A stretch of 5,316 nt of DNA from Neptuniibacter sp. (GTDB lineage: Bacteria > Pseudomonadota > Gammaproteobacteria > Pseudomonadales > Balneatricaceae), in contig JASBRM010000017.1 of assembly GCA_030149405.1 (NCBI GenBank), positions 1 through 5,316 on the forward strand. The letters are read 5' to 3'. The translations under genes were made by a program, and so were the position numbers. The notes below the pieces were generated by a model that ran no database searches, was not told the origin of the DNA, and worked only from the letters and a program-made list of their open reading frames with translations. Each line of letters starts with the position of its first letter. The stretch's first letter is position 1. Below are positions 1-5,316 of this stretch, piece by piece.

Positions 1-21
1 CTGGATCTGGTAGGCAAGATT
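1..21 (+). CDS. ahpC: AhpC peroxiredoxin, C-terminal end only (partial, no stop codon seen)
   Basis: Frame 1 opens with LDLVGKI, which from family knowledge is the normal last seven residues of AhpC, the two-cysteine peroxiredoxin of alkyl hydroperoxide reductase. AhpC reduces hydrogen peroxide and organic hydroperoxides in the cytoplasm and is re-reduced by AhpF, encoded immediately downstream. The rest of the gene, including its cysteines and promoter, lies outside the window. The codon after the terminal isoleucine is TAC (22-24) where a stop is expected. The frame then stays open through 22-108 and is in register with the ahpF ATG at 109. I give only the recognisable AhpC end; whether the protein really continues is treated as a finding. 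The identity rests on seven residues plus gene order. Confidence 0.75.
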
Positions 22-42
22 TACACGATCACCAGCCTGACA

Positions 43-64
43 GGGCTGGCTATAAGGCCAGCCC
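43..64 (+). other. Perfect 8-bp hairpin between ahpC and ahpF
   Basis: GGGCTGGC (43-50) and GCCAGCCC (57-64) are perfect inverted repeats around a six-base loop, TATAAG. No T-run follows, so this is not a standard intrinsic terminator. Its place between a peroxiredoxin gene and its reductase gene fits a partial terminator, an RNA processing site or a stabiliser of the ahpC 3' end. Any of these would let AhpC, which is needed in large excess, be made at a higher level than AhpF. The structure is seen; the role is inferred. Confidence 0.6.
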
Positions 65-95
65 AATCAAACAAGCCAGAAACCACGCTCAACAT

Positions 96-100
96 AAAGG
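96..100 (+). promoter_or_regulatory. Ribosome binding site of ahpF
   Basis: AAAGG lies eight bases before the ATG at 109. This spacing is good and supports 109 as an independent translation start for AhpF, even though the AhpC frame upstream is open and in register. Confidence 0.6.
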
Positions 101-108
101 TAAAAACA

Positions 109-1689
109 ATGTTATCAAATGAAATTTTACAAGCCGTAAAAGGGTACACCGCCAATATGCAAAAGACGGTCACTTTCGTCTTGCAGCGTGGTGAACATGA
201 AAAACGTGAAGAGCTGCTTAAATTCCTGAATGATCTTGCATCCGTTAGCGAGAATCTCGAGGTTGTAGAAGCAGAATGCTCTGATCTGCGTAGCCCAATC
301 AGCTTTTTATTGGAAGCCGATGGCGTCGATACCGGTATCCGCTTCTCCGGCATACCTGCTGGGCATGAGTTCAATTCACTGATTCTTGCAGTGTTACAGT
401 CTTCAGGTACGGATCTGAAACTAGATGCTTCTCTGCAGTCACTACTGGCAGTTATTGATGAAGACCTTAAGTTTGAAGTTTTCATTGGGCTGAGCTGCCA
501 CAACTGTCCTGATGTCGTTCAGGCGCTCAATCAGTTTGCTTTAGTTAACCCAAATATCAGCTCTGAAATGATCGATGGTGGATTGTTTCAGGATGTGATC
601 AAAGAGCGTGATATTCAGGGCGTCCCAAGTGTTTACCTCAACGGTGAACTGTTTGCGAACGGCAAAGTAACAGCGGCAGAGCTGATCGAAAAACTCATTG
701 AACGTGATCCGAATGTCACTTTGGGTGGCGTAAGTGAGGCACTGCCTTTACAGGATGTTACGATCATTGGTGGTGGTCCTGCAGGTGTGAGTTCTGCCAT
801 CTACAGCGCTCGTAAGGGCCTGAAAGTCACCGTTATAGCTGACCGGGTTGGTGGTCAGGTGAAAGATACTATGGACATTGAGAACCTGATCTCAGTTTCC
901 AAAACCACAGGTCCGGAACTGGCTGGTGCTCTGCAAGCGCATATGAATGACTACGAGATCACCATTAAGGAGCATCTTAAGGTGACCGAGGTTGAGCAGG
1001 GCGACATTAAGCGTGTGACACTTTCTTCCGGTGAGGTGATCCGCACCAAAACCCTGATTATTGCGACAGGTGCCAAATGGAGAGAACTGGGCATACCCGG
1101 TGAGAAGGAAAACATTGGTAATGGTGTGGCTTACTGCCCTCACTGTGACGGGCCTTTCTTCAAGGGCAAAAATGTCGCGGTCATTGGTGGTGGTAATTCA
1201 GGTATCGAAGCCGCACTGGACCTGGCGGGTATTGTTAAATCGGTCACAGTTTTCGAGTTTATGCCTGAGCTGAAAGCTGACCAGGTATTGATTGATCAGG
1301 CAAAATCTCGTGACAACATCACCATTCTTAAGAATGTTGCTACTAAAGAGATCAAAGCAGCGGACGGTAAGGTGAATGCTATTGAATACGTGGAGCGTGA
1401 AACCGACCAGGTGAAACGCCTTGAACTGGCCGGTGTGTTTGTGCAGATCGGTCTCGTACCTAATAGTGGTTTCCTGGGTGATCTGGTTGAGCAGACACAG
1501 TTTGGTGAAATCGTTATCGACGAGAAATGCCACACATCTGCAGAGGGTATCTACGCTTGTGGTGATGTGACAACTGTACCGTACAAACAGATCGTGATCT
1601 CGATGGGTGAAGGCGCTAAGGCTTCATTGTCTGCTTTTGAGTACCTTCTGGCTCAGAGTGAACGTTTGGAACAGTTAGAAGCCGCATAA
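109..1689 (+). CDS. ahpF: Alkyl hydroperoxide reductase subunit F (AhpF), NADH:peroxiredoxin reductase
   Basis: Flavoprotein that passes electrons from NADH through FAD and two disulfide centres to AhpC in the cytoplasm. The 526 residues are close to the family norm (about 521 in E. coli). The amino-terminal part (about 1-196) is the paired thioredoxin-fold domain, with the redox centre C130-H-N-C133 that contacts AhpC. A thioredoxin reductase-like body follows: FAD-binding GGGPAG at 221-226, redox pair C343-P-H-C346 next to the flavin, NAD(H)-binding GGGNSG at 360-365, and the second FAD motif CGDVT at 484-488. All expected catalytic cysteines are present and no frame damage is seen. The start at 109 has a good ribosome binding site and gives the normal amino end. 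It lies directly after ahpC, so co-transcription is likely. Peroxide control, for example by OxyR upstream of ahpC, cannot be seen here. Confident call. Confidence 0.98.
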   Translation: MLSNEILQAVKGYTANMQKTVTFVLQRGEHEKREELLKFLNDLASVSENLEVVEAECSDLRSPISFLLEADGVDTGIRFSGIPAGHEFNSLILAVLQSSGTDLKLDASLQSLLAVIDEDLKFEVFIGLSCHNCPDVVQALNQFALVNPNISSEMIDGGLFQDVIKERDIQGVPSVYLNGELFANGKVTAAELIEKLIERDPNVTLGGVSEALPLQDVTIIGGGPAGVSSAIYSARKGLKVTVIADRVGGQVKDTMDIENLISVSKTTGPELAGALQAHMNDYEITIKEHLKVTEVEQGDIKRVTLSSGEVIRTKTLIIATGAKWRELGIPGEKENIGNGVAYCPHCDGPFFKGKNVAVIGGGNSGIEAALDLAGIVKSVTVFEFMPELKADQVLIDQAKSRDNITILKNVATKEIKAADGKVNAIEYVERETDQVKRLELAGVFVQIGLVPNSGFLGDLVEQTQFGEIVIDEKCHTSAEGIYACGDVTTVPYKQIVISMGEGAKASLSAFEYLLAQSERLEQLEAA

Positions 1690-1821
1690 GGTTGTTACCT
1701 TTCAAGGCAGTCGCCTGGCAAGGGCAAGATCAGGCCGGCGACTGCATAAGTATCGGGTTTCTAACTTTGTAGCTCACATGGAATGATTCCTGAAATCAAC
1801 CTTAGGTGACTACAGCGGTTT
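1690..1821. other. Intergenic gap between convergent genes
   Basis: This 132-bp gap separates ahpF from the convergent membrane-protein gene. It holds the strong hairpin at 1707-1745. It also holds a weaker imperfect inverted repeat pairing 1769-1777 (one bulged base) with 1806-1813. I see no open frame with a ribosome binding site and no convincing promoter. It probably serves only to end transcription from both sides. Confidence 0.5.
1707..1745 (+). terminator. Hairpin after ahpF, probable transcription end without a clear T-run
   Basis: GCAGTCGCC (1707-1715) pairs perfectly with GGCGACTGC (1737-1745). With one bulged T at 1716 the stem extends by GGC/GCC (1717-1719 with 1734-1736), giving about 12 pairs around a 14-base loop. 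The stem starts 18 bases after the ahpF stop. No T-run follows on the plus strand and none is found on the minus side either. It may therefore be a Rho-assisted end, a barrier against exonuclease, or a bidirectional stop for the convergent pair. Confidence 0.5.
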
Positions 1822-2217
1822 TTATTCTTTATCAAAGCTGTCAACAATAATTGCCCCCATCGAAGCGGGCATTGCTATCACGAGCAAGCGAGAAATCGCC
1901 GATGAAGTGTCTGTTTGAATGGGGAATTTATTAAGAGATATCAATACAAGGGCAACAACAAGGCCAGCAATTAGGTAAGCGATGAAAATACGAAAGATAA
2001 AAACAGGGATGCGATATCTGATATTGCCTTGAAAAACGCTCTGATATGCATAAAAACCCAGAAAACAGACAGAGAGCGTAAACAACATCAGCAAGTTTGC
2101 TAATGGAAGAGTTTCTCCAAGTTTCCAGGCTTCTTCGGAAAATGAAATTGGAACCGCCATAGCAAATGCGCCTATAGCCACCTGACCTGCATCTTCCAGA
2201 TTAAAATGAATTTTCAT
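1822..2217 (-). CDS. Small four-helix integral membrane protein, DUF2391-like
   Basis: A 131-residue, strongly hydrophobic protein with no signal peptide. Four probable membrane segments lie at about 12-26, 39-59, 72-95 and 108-125. The motif SEEAWKLG (26-34) just after helix 1 and the MPASMGAII stretch (116-124) in helix 4 resemble the conserved E-x-W-x-x-G and PAS-x-GA patterns I recall from the DUF2391 / TIGR02587 family of bacterial and archaeal membrane proteins. That assignment is from memory and is moderate. The family's function is unknown to me. An AGGA (2230-2233 on the complement) lies 11-12 bases before the ATG, slightly far. The gene follows the DUF3095-like gene after 37 nt on the same strand, so the two are probably one transcript and may act together. 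No catalytic or ligand-binding domain is visible outside the membrane. Confidence 0.8.
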   Translation of the reverse strand: MKIHFNLEDAGQVAIGAFAMAVPISFSEEAWKLGETLPLANLLMLFTLSVCFLGFYAYQSVFQGNIRYRIPVFIFRIFIAYLIAGLVVALVLISLNKFPIQTDTSSAISRLLVIAMPASMGAIIVDSFDKE

Positions 2218-2254
2218 CGTTACTGATTATCCTGACCAAGGGTATAAACAAAAC

Positions 2255-3472
2255 TCATTCTGTTTCAGTTAATTGCTGTTTAAGCATTTTCGCTGCCAGC
2301 GCATAGCCTCCATCACTGCCGTCAACAAAATGCAGATGTCCGCCATCACTGATGCTTTCCACATAACAAGTCATCTGGGCTGCATCAGATGCATGCACAC
2401 CGTATGCTATTGCGCCATTCAATGCGTGAGATTCCAGTATGTTAATGATTTTTTCGCTCTGTTGCGGCGAACAATCCAACACCAGTCTCAGCGTATCATC
2501 GTATTTCTGAAAATCACAATGCTGAGGAAGCTTGCTGATGTAATTTTTCAGGGCTGGGAATAACCGGAATAAGCCTAAGTTAAACGCAAAGAGCGTTATC
2601 AATAGCTCAAACATATTGGCGATAAAATGTTTGTTTAAACACCCGCCCGATACTTTGATCTGCCTGCGCATGTTCGAGGCGAAGGAATTATACCGCGCAG
2701 CTTCCATGCTGATTGGATTAGATAATTTGACAGATCCCCCAAGAATACTCTCTAACTCTTGAACAAAAGTGCTTAGAACGGAGCTGTCTTTAATGGGTGG
2801 GGCAATGAGCATGCACAATGTGACCCCTTTCGAGGCACGGACTGGGCGCCAACGACATGAGAGCCCCGCAAAAATTTCAGTTTGTTGCATGAGTGGGGCA
2901 GGGATCACTCGAAGAAGGGAGTCTTCTTTGATCAGTTTTTCCGCTAATGTCAGCCCACCCCCTTTGAACATCACCTGACTGAAACGGTCGGCTGACTTAT
3001 AGATTGCTACTTCGACTTCAGCTCCTCTGGAACGTAATTCAGAGATTGGGATAACACCAGCATGGAGTTCAAGATTAAAGCTGCTTTCGGACCAAAAGCA
3101 TAATGATTTAAGTACTCTTTCAGATGCTTCCAACATCTCTTCTTTAATAAGTAAGGTGGCTCCGTCACCACCAAAACAGTAAGGAAGATCTGGTGATACA
3201 TGAGTCATAAAAGCTGTTATAACCGCAGCGCCAATAAAATTTACATCCCTGTATCGGCCTTGTTCTATGGCATCAGTAGAGCCACGAACATCCGCTGCAA
3301 CCACAAACCAATCATCTGGAACTTTCTGGTAGTTCTCATCGATCAGCACTGTATTGAGTTCAGTTAGTTTAGGTAAAGCATTAAAGAAAGCATCCATCTC
3401 AACTATTACTTCTAAATTTAGTTGTACAGCCAGTGGTTTTTCCCTTCTGGGTTTAAGGAAACGCTCAGGCAC
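2255..3472 (-). CDS. DUF3095 family protein, class III nucleotidyl cyclase-like
   Basis: Soluble 405-residue protein matching, as I recall the family, DUF3095 along its length. Landmarks are the FFNALPKL region (29-36), DDWFVVAADVRGST (53-66), CFGGDGATLLI (99-109), MFKGGGLTLAEKL (168-180) and the terminal HFVDGSDGGYALAAK (381-395). The first half reads like a class III cyclase catalytic domain: D61 and D103 are 42 residues apart, about the spacing of the two metal-binding aspartates there. The Asn and Arg of the canonical V-N-x-A-x-R motif appear as T175 and K179, so activity is uncertain. Some relatives are annotated as adenylate cyclase, but I know of no proof. The listed start is a GTG with no visible ribosome binding site. 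The ATG at 3395-3397 (residue 26, MDAFFNALPKL) gives 380 residues and fits the usual family start better. Likely first gene of a two-gene operon with the membrane protein downstream. Confidence 0.88.
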   Translation of the reverse strand: MPERFLKPRREKPLAVQLNLEVIVEMDAFFNALPKLTELNTVLIDENYQKVPDDWFVVAADVRGSTDAIEQGRYRDVNFIGAAVITAFMTHVSPDLPYCFGGDGATLLIKEEMLEASERVLKSLCFWSESSFNLELHAGVIPISELRSRGAEVEVAIYKSADRFSQVMFKGGGLTLAEKLIKEDSLLRVIPAPLMQQTEIFAGLSCRWRPVRASKGVTLCMLIAPPIKDSSVLSTFVQELESILGGSVKLSNPISMEAARYNSFASNMRRQIKVSGGCLNKHFIANMFELLITLFAFNLGLFRLFPALKNYISKLPQHCDFQKYDDTLRLVLDCSPQQSEKIINILESHALNGAIAYGVHASDAAQMTCYVESISDGGHLHFVDGSDGGYALAAKMLKQQLTETE

Positions 3473-3482
3473 GGTGTTTTAC

Positions 3483-3512
3483 ATAGTAGTCATATCAGTA
3501 CAAACTTGACAA
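3483..3512 (-). promoter_or_regulatory. Candidate sigma-70 promoter for the DUF3095-like gene
   Basis: On the minus strand TTGTCA (3507-3512) is a five-of-six -35 box, followed after 18 bases by TACTAT (3483-3488) as a -10 box. Transcription would begin near 3476, almost on the GTG at 3472. That would leave an untranslated leader of about 80 bases only if the ATG at 3397 is the real start. Prediction by eye. Confidence 0.4.
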
Positions 3513-3538
3513 TAGTTGATTGATTTACTAGGTTAAAT
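3506..3538 (+). promoter_or_regulatory. Candidate promoter region for the diguanylate cyclase gene
   Basis: A perfect TTGACA -35 box lies at 3506-3511. No good -10 box sits at the ideal distance: TAGGTT (3529-3534) is 17 bases away but poor, and TTAAAT (3533-3538) is better but 21 bases away. The promoter is therefore either weak or dependent on an activator. The -35 overlaps that of the divergent minus-strand candidate. Confidence 0.35.
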
Positions 3539-3573
3539 TGTGCGCCGCAAAAAAAATAGAGCTTTAATGGATT

Positions 3574-3580
3574 GGTAGGT
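3574..3580 (+). promoter_or_regulatory. Ribosome binding site that decides the diguanylate cyclase start
   Basis: GGTAGGT lies six bases before the ATG at 3587-3589. This favours 3587 over the TTG at 3572, which overlaps the site itself and has no comparable sequence before it. Confidence 0.5.
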
Positions 3581-3586
3581 AGTAAT

Positions 3587-5053
3587 ATGGACGAATCAAC
3601 AGATCGCAGAACCTTTAGCTCTTTTTGGGCATCGAGTTTAATCGATACAAAAAAATTCTGCTCAGTAGAGTTGGATGACTATCAGATGAATGAACAACCA
3701 GAAAAACCACTATGTAAACGATCACTGGTTTTTCGTGTACTGTCGTTCCAATTGGCCCTGGCTGTTAGTTGTTTTGCACTGACTGTTTTGATTGGCTACT
3801 ACTACGGTATTGATTATCTGTATCGCCCATTTCACAGTGGTCCAGCAACCAATCCTAACACAGCAGTGCTTTGTCTGATTTTGAGTATATTGTTGCTTAT
3901 CCCCGAGCGAAAAAATTATGCGTTTTTGCTGAGACGGGTTTTTATCTTTACAACGCTTACTGTCACCATTTTTGTACTCTTAGATTATTTATTCAGCCTG
4001 AGGTTAGTACCTTCTACACTGTTTTTTGAGGATAAGGTGCAGCATGAAGTAGGGCAGGGATTCAGTAATTACCTGAGCATAAATACAGATATTATGCTGT
4101 TACTCATAGCACTCTCACAGTTTTTTGAATGTGCACGGCGTTACTTGCTATCTCAACTGTTTTCATTTTTTGCCATTGCAATACCCTGTCTATCTTTTAT
4201 TGGGTATTTGTATGCAATTGAAAGCTTCTACGGCCACATGTCCTTTTACACGGCCATTATGGGCTTTTGTCTGGGCTGGGCATCGTTATCCAGAACTGCT
4301 GATCAAGCGGGTTTTAGAGCGGTTCTAAGCCCATTTATAGGTGGCAAAGTGGCCCGTATTCAAGTGCTATCAGGTATGTGCCTACCTTTCCTGGTCGGGT
4401 TCTTACTCTTGCCTTATTCCCAGCAGGTGGACAAAGCATTATTGGCTGTTTTTGTAATTTTTCTGACCTGGTTTCTAGTGCTCATGATCAGTATTTCTGC
4501 AATGGTCCAGGAGCAGATTGAACTGCTTAGACAAGAGGCAACAGAAGAACTGATTAAGGCCGCTTCAACCGACCCATTAACGGGTTTATTTAACCGCCGA
4601 AAGTTTTTTGAACTAGCGGAAGGTGAGTATAAAAAGGCTATTCGGGCTAATCGTGAACTCGCAATGTTAATGATCGATGTGGATAACTTCAAAAATATCA
4701 ATGACCTGGCGGGGCATAATGTGGGTGATTCAGTATTGATTAGTATATCGGACGTCATTTCAGACAGTGTAAGAGAGACTGATGCCGTCTGTCGTTTCGG
4801 AGGAGAAGAATTTGCCGTTATGTTATTTGATACCTCTCAAGAGGGGATTGAACGTGTATGTGAAAAAATTTTAAAGACGGTTGAAGAAATCAAGGTGGAA
4901 GGTTGGACCGAACTAAACGGTAAAATAACCGTTTCAATAGGTTCATCACTGCTATCTAAAAAGAGCGATCTGGACGCTGCTATACGAGCTGCAGACAAAG
5001 CGATGTATAAATCTAAGCGTTCAGGAAAGAACCAGGCAACCTATCTACATTGA
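3587..5053 (+). CDS. Membrane-bound diguanylate cyclase (GGDEF domain, GGEEF active site)
   Basis: Makes cyclic di-GMP from two GTP, as an inner-membrane sensor with a cytoplasmic catalytic domain. Residue numbers count from the TTG at 3572 (493 residues); subtract five for the preferred ATG start (488 residues). A hydrophilic head of about 50 residues precedes about eight membrane segments (roughly 53-78, 97-110, 120-141, 172-186, 193-214, 224-238, 265-282, 286-310). A charged helix (311-330) then links to the GGDEF domain: DPLTGLFNRR (334-343), metal-binding D369 in DVDNFKNIND, GGEEF at 410-414, and DKAMYKSK at 475-482. R401-E-T-D404, five residues before GGEEF, is an intact inhibitory site, so product feedback is expected. 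No EAL domain is present. The membrane part contains a P-N-T-A motif (95-98) I recall from other multi-helix sensor proteins, but I cannot name its family or ligand. An inner ATG at 3686 is another possible start. Confidence 0.95.
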   Translation: MDESTDRRTFSSFWASSLIDTKKFCSVELDDYQMNEQPEKPLCKRSLVFRVLSFQLALAVSCFALTVLIGYYYGIDYLYRPFHSGPATNPNTAVLCLILSILLLIPERKNYAFLLRRVFIFTTLTVTIFVLLDYLFSLRLVPSTLFFEDKVQHEVGQGFSNYLSINTDIMLLLIALSQFFECARRYLLSQLFSFFAIAIPCLSFIGYLYAIESFYGHMSFYTAIMGFCLGWASLSRTADQAGFRAVLSPFIGGKVARIQVLSGMCLPFLVGFLLLPYSQQVDKALLAVFVIFLTWFLVLMISISAMVQEQIELLRQEATEELIKAASTDPLTGLFNRRKFFELAEGEYKKAIRANRELAMLMIDVDNFKNINDLAGHNVGDSVLISISDVISDSVRETDAVCRFGGEEFAVMLFDTSQEGIERVCEKILKTVEEIKVEGWTELNGKITVSIGSSLLSKKSDLDAAIRAADKAMYKSKRSGKNQATYLH

Positions 5054-5064
5054 CCTGCGGTAGC

Positions 5065-5316
5065 TCAGTCCAGCTCTTTTTTAGACAGCGTTTCTTTGAT
5101 TACATCTAGTTTGGCTTTCAGTAATTCTGCTCTTCCCAAATCACTGCATACCTGTGGTTTTGTTTCCGAAAACGTTTCCATTTGGTTTAGAGTTTCAGTC
5201 AAAATGTTAGCCTGTTCAGACAAGGCCTTTTTTTGTTGTGAGTCTATTTTACCGCGTGTCTTAAGAATCAGGTTTGCTTCTTCGATTAACGCTGGTAGTA
5301 CATCAATTATGTTGAG
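5065..5316 (-). CDS. C-terminal end of an unknown helical, charged protein (partial)
   Basis: The minus strand is open from the window edge to a TGA at 5065-5067, giving the last 83 residues. It starts LNIIDVLPALIEEANLIL, passes through a Lys/Gln-rich KIDSQQKKALSEQ segment, and ends in KETLSKKELD. The composition (rich in Leu, Glu, Lys, Gln, with a single Pro-Gln-Val-Cys break) suggests two or three amphipathic helices, possibly a coiled coil. There are no membrane segments and no motif I recognise. The codon usage and uninterrupted frame look like real coding sequence. The amino end, start and promoter are beyond the window. It converges on the diguanylate cyclase gene, with only 11 bases between the stops. 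Function unknown. Confidence 0.65.
   Translation of the reverse strand, partial: LNIIDVLPALIEEANLILKTRGKIDSQQKKALSEQANILTETLNQMETFSETKPQVCSDLGRAELLKAKLDVIKETLSKKELD

Noticed and set aside
21..503. Minus-strand open frame of 160 codons opposite the start of ahpF
   Set aside because: It is Ser/Arg-rich, matches no family I know and overlaps well-conserved AhpF coding sequence, so it is a shadow frame.
892..1535. Several open frames on both strands inside ahpF
   Set aside because: All lie inside the AhpF body, whose motifs are intact; none has recognisable protein features.
2273..3201. Plus- and minus-strand short frames inside the DUF3095 gene
   Set aside because: The strongly family-like 405-residue frame covers them; the minus-strand 64-codon frame is the same region read one frame off, not a frameshift product.
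3541..3557. TGCGCCGCA followed by an A8 run as a terminator
   Set aside because: The dyad is four pairs around a single base, and on neither strand does a T-run follow a usable stem in the right order.
4125..4758. Short frames inside the diguanylate cyclase gene
   Set aside because: They are out of frame with an intact membrane plus GGDEF protein and show no independent signals.
5062..5082. AGCT-loop-AGCT followed by a T-run as a terminator for the diguanylate cyclase gene
   Set aside because: The stem is only four pairs and the T-run falls inside the convergent coding sequence as its Lys-Lys codons; too weak to call.
1..5316. CRISPR arrays, insertion sequence ends, tRNA genes, attachment sites
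   Set aside because: No regularly spaced repeats, terminal inverted repeats, tRNA-like structures or integrase genes were seen.

Overview
The window looks like a stretch of gammaproteobacterial chromosome, perhaps from a marine Oceanospirillales-like bacterium. Two things suggest this: AhpF is close to enterobacterial-type AhpF along its whole length, and base composition is moderate, with the ahpF region visibly richer in G+C than the AT-rich right half. The genus assignment is a guess. I see no rRNA, tRNA, CRISPR array, insertion sequence or integrase.

Left (1-1745): peroxide defence. The first 21 bases encode LDLVGKI, the typical carboxyl end of the peroxiredoxin AhpC. An 8-bp perfect hairpin and a ribosome binding site follow, then a complete ahpF (109-1689). 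The pair forms an alkyl hydroperoxide reductase: AhpC reduces peroxides and AhpF recharges it with electrons from NADH. Oddly, the AhpC frame has no stop codon where one is expected and runs open, in frame, into ahpF. A 12-bp hairpin follows ahpF.

Middle (1822-3472, minus strand): a two-gene unit convergent with ahpF. The upstream gene encodes a DUF3095-type protein with class III nucleotidyl cyclase-like motifs (DVRGST and FGGDG). The downstream gene, 37 nt away, encodes a four-helix membrane protein that resembles DUF2391. The function of neither is established. The arrangement of a cyclase-like protein plus a small membrane protein is the most intriguing part of the window.

Right (3473-5053, plus strand): a divergently transcribed diguanylate cyclase with about eight membrane helices and an intact GGEEF active site and inhibitory site. 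It shares a 114-bp intergenic region with the DUF3095 gene, in which candidate divergent promoters overlap at their -35 elements. At the right edge, 11 bp beyond its stop, lies the carboxyl end of a minus-strand gene (5065-5316) for a helical, charged protein of unknown function that is cut off by the window.
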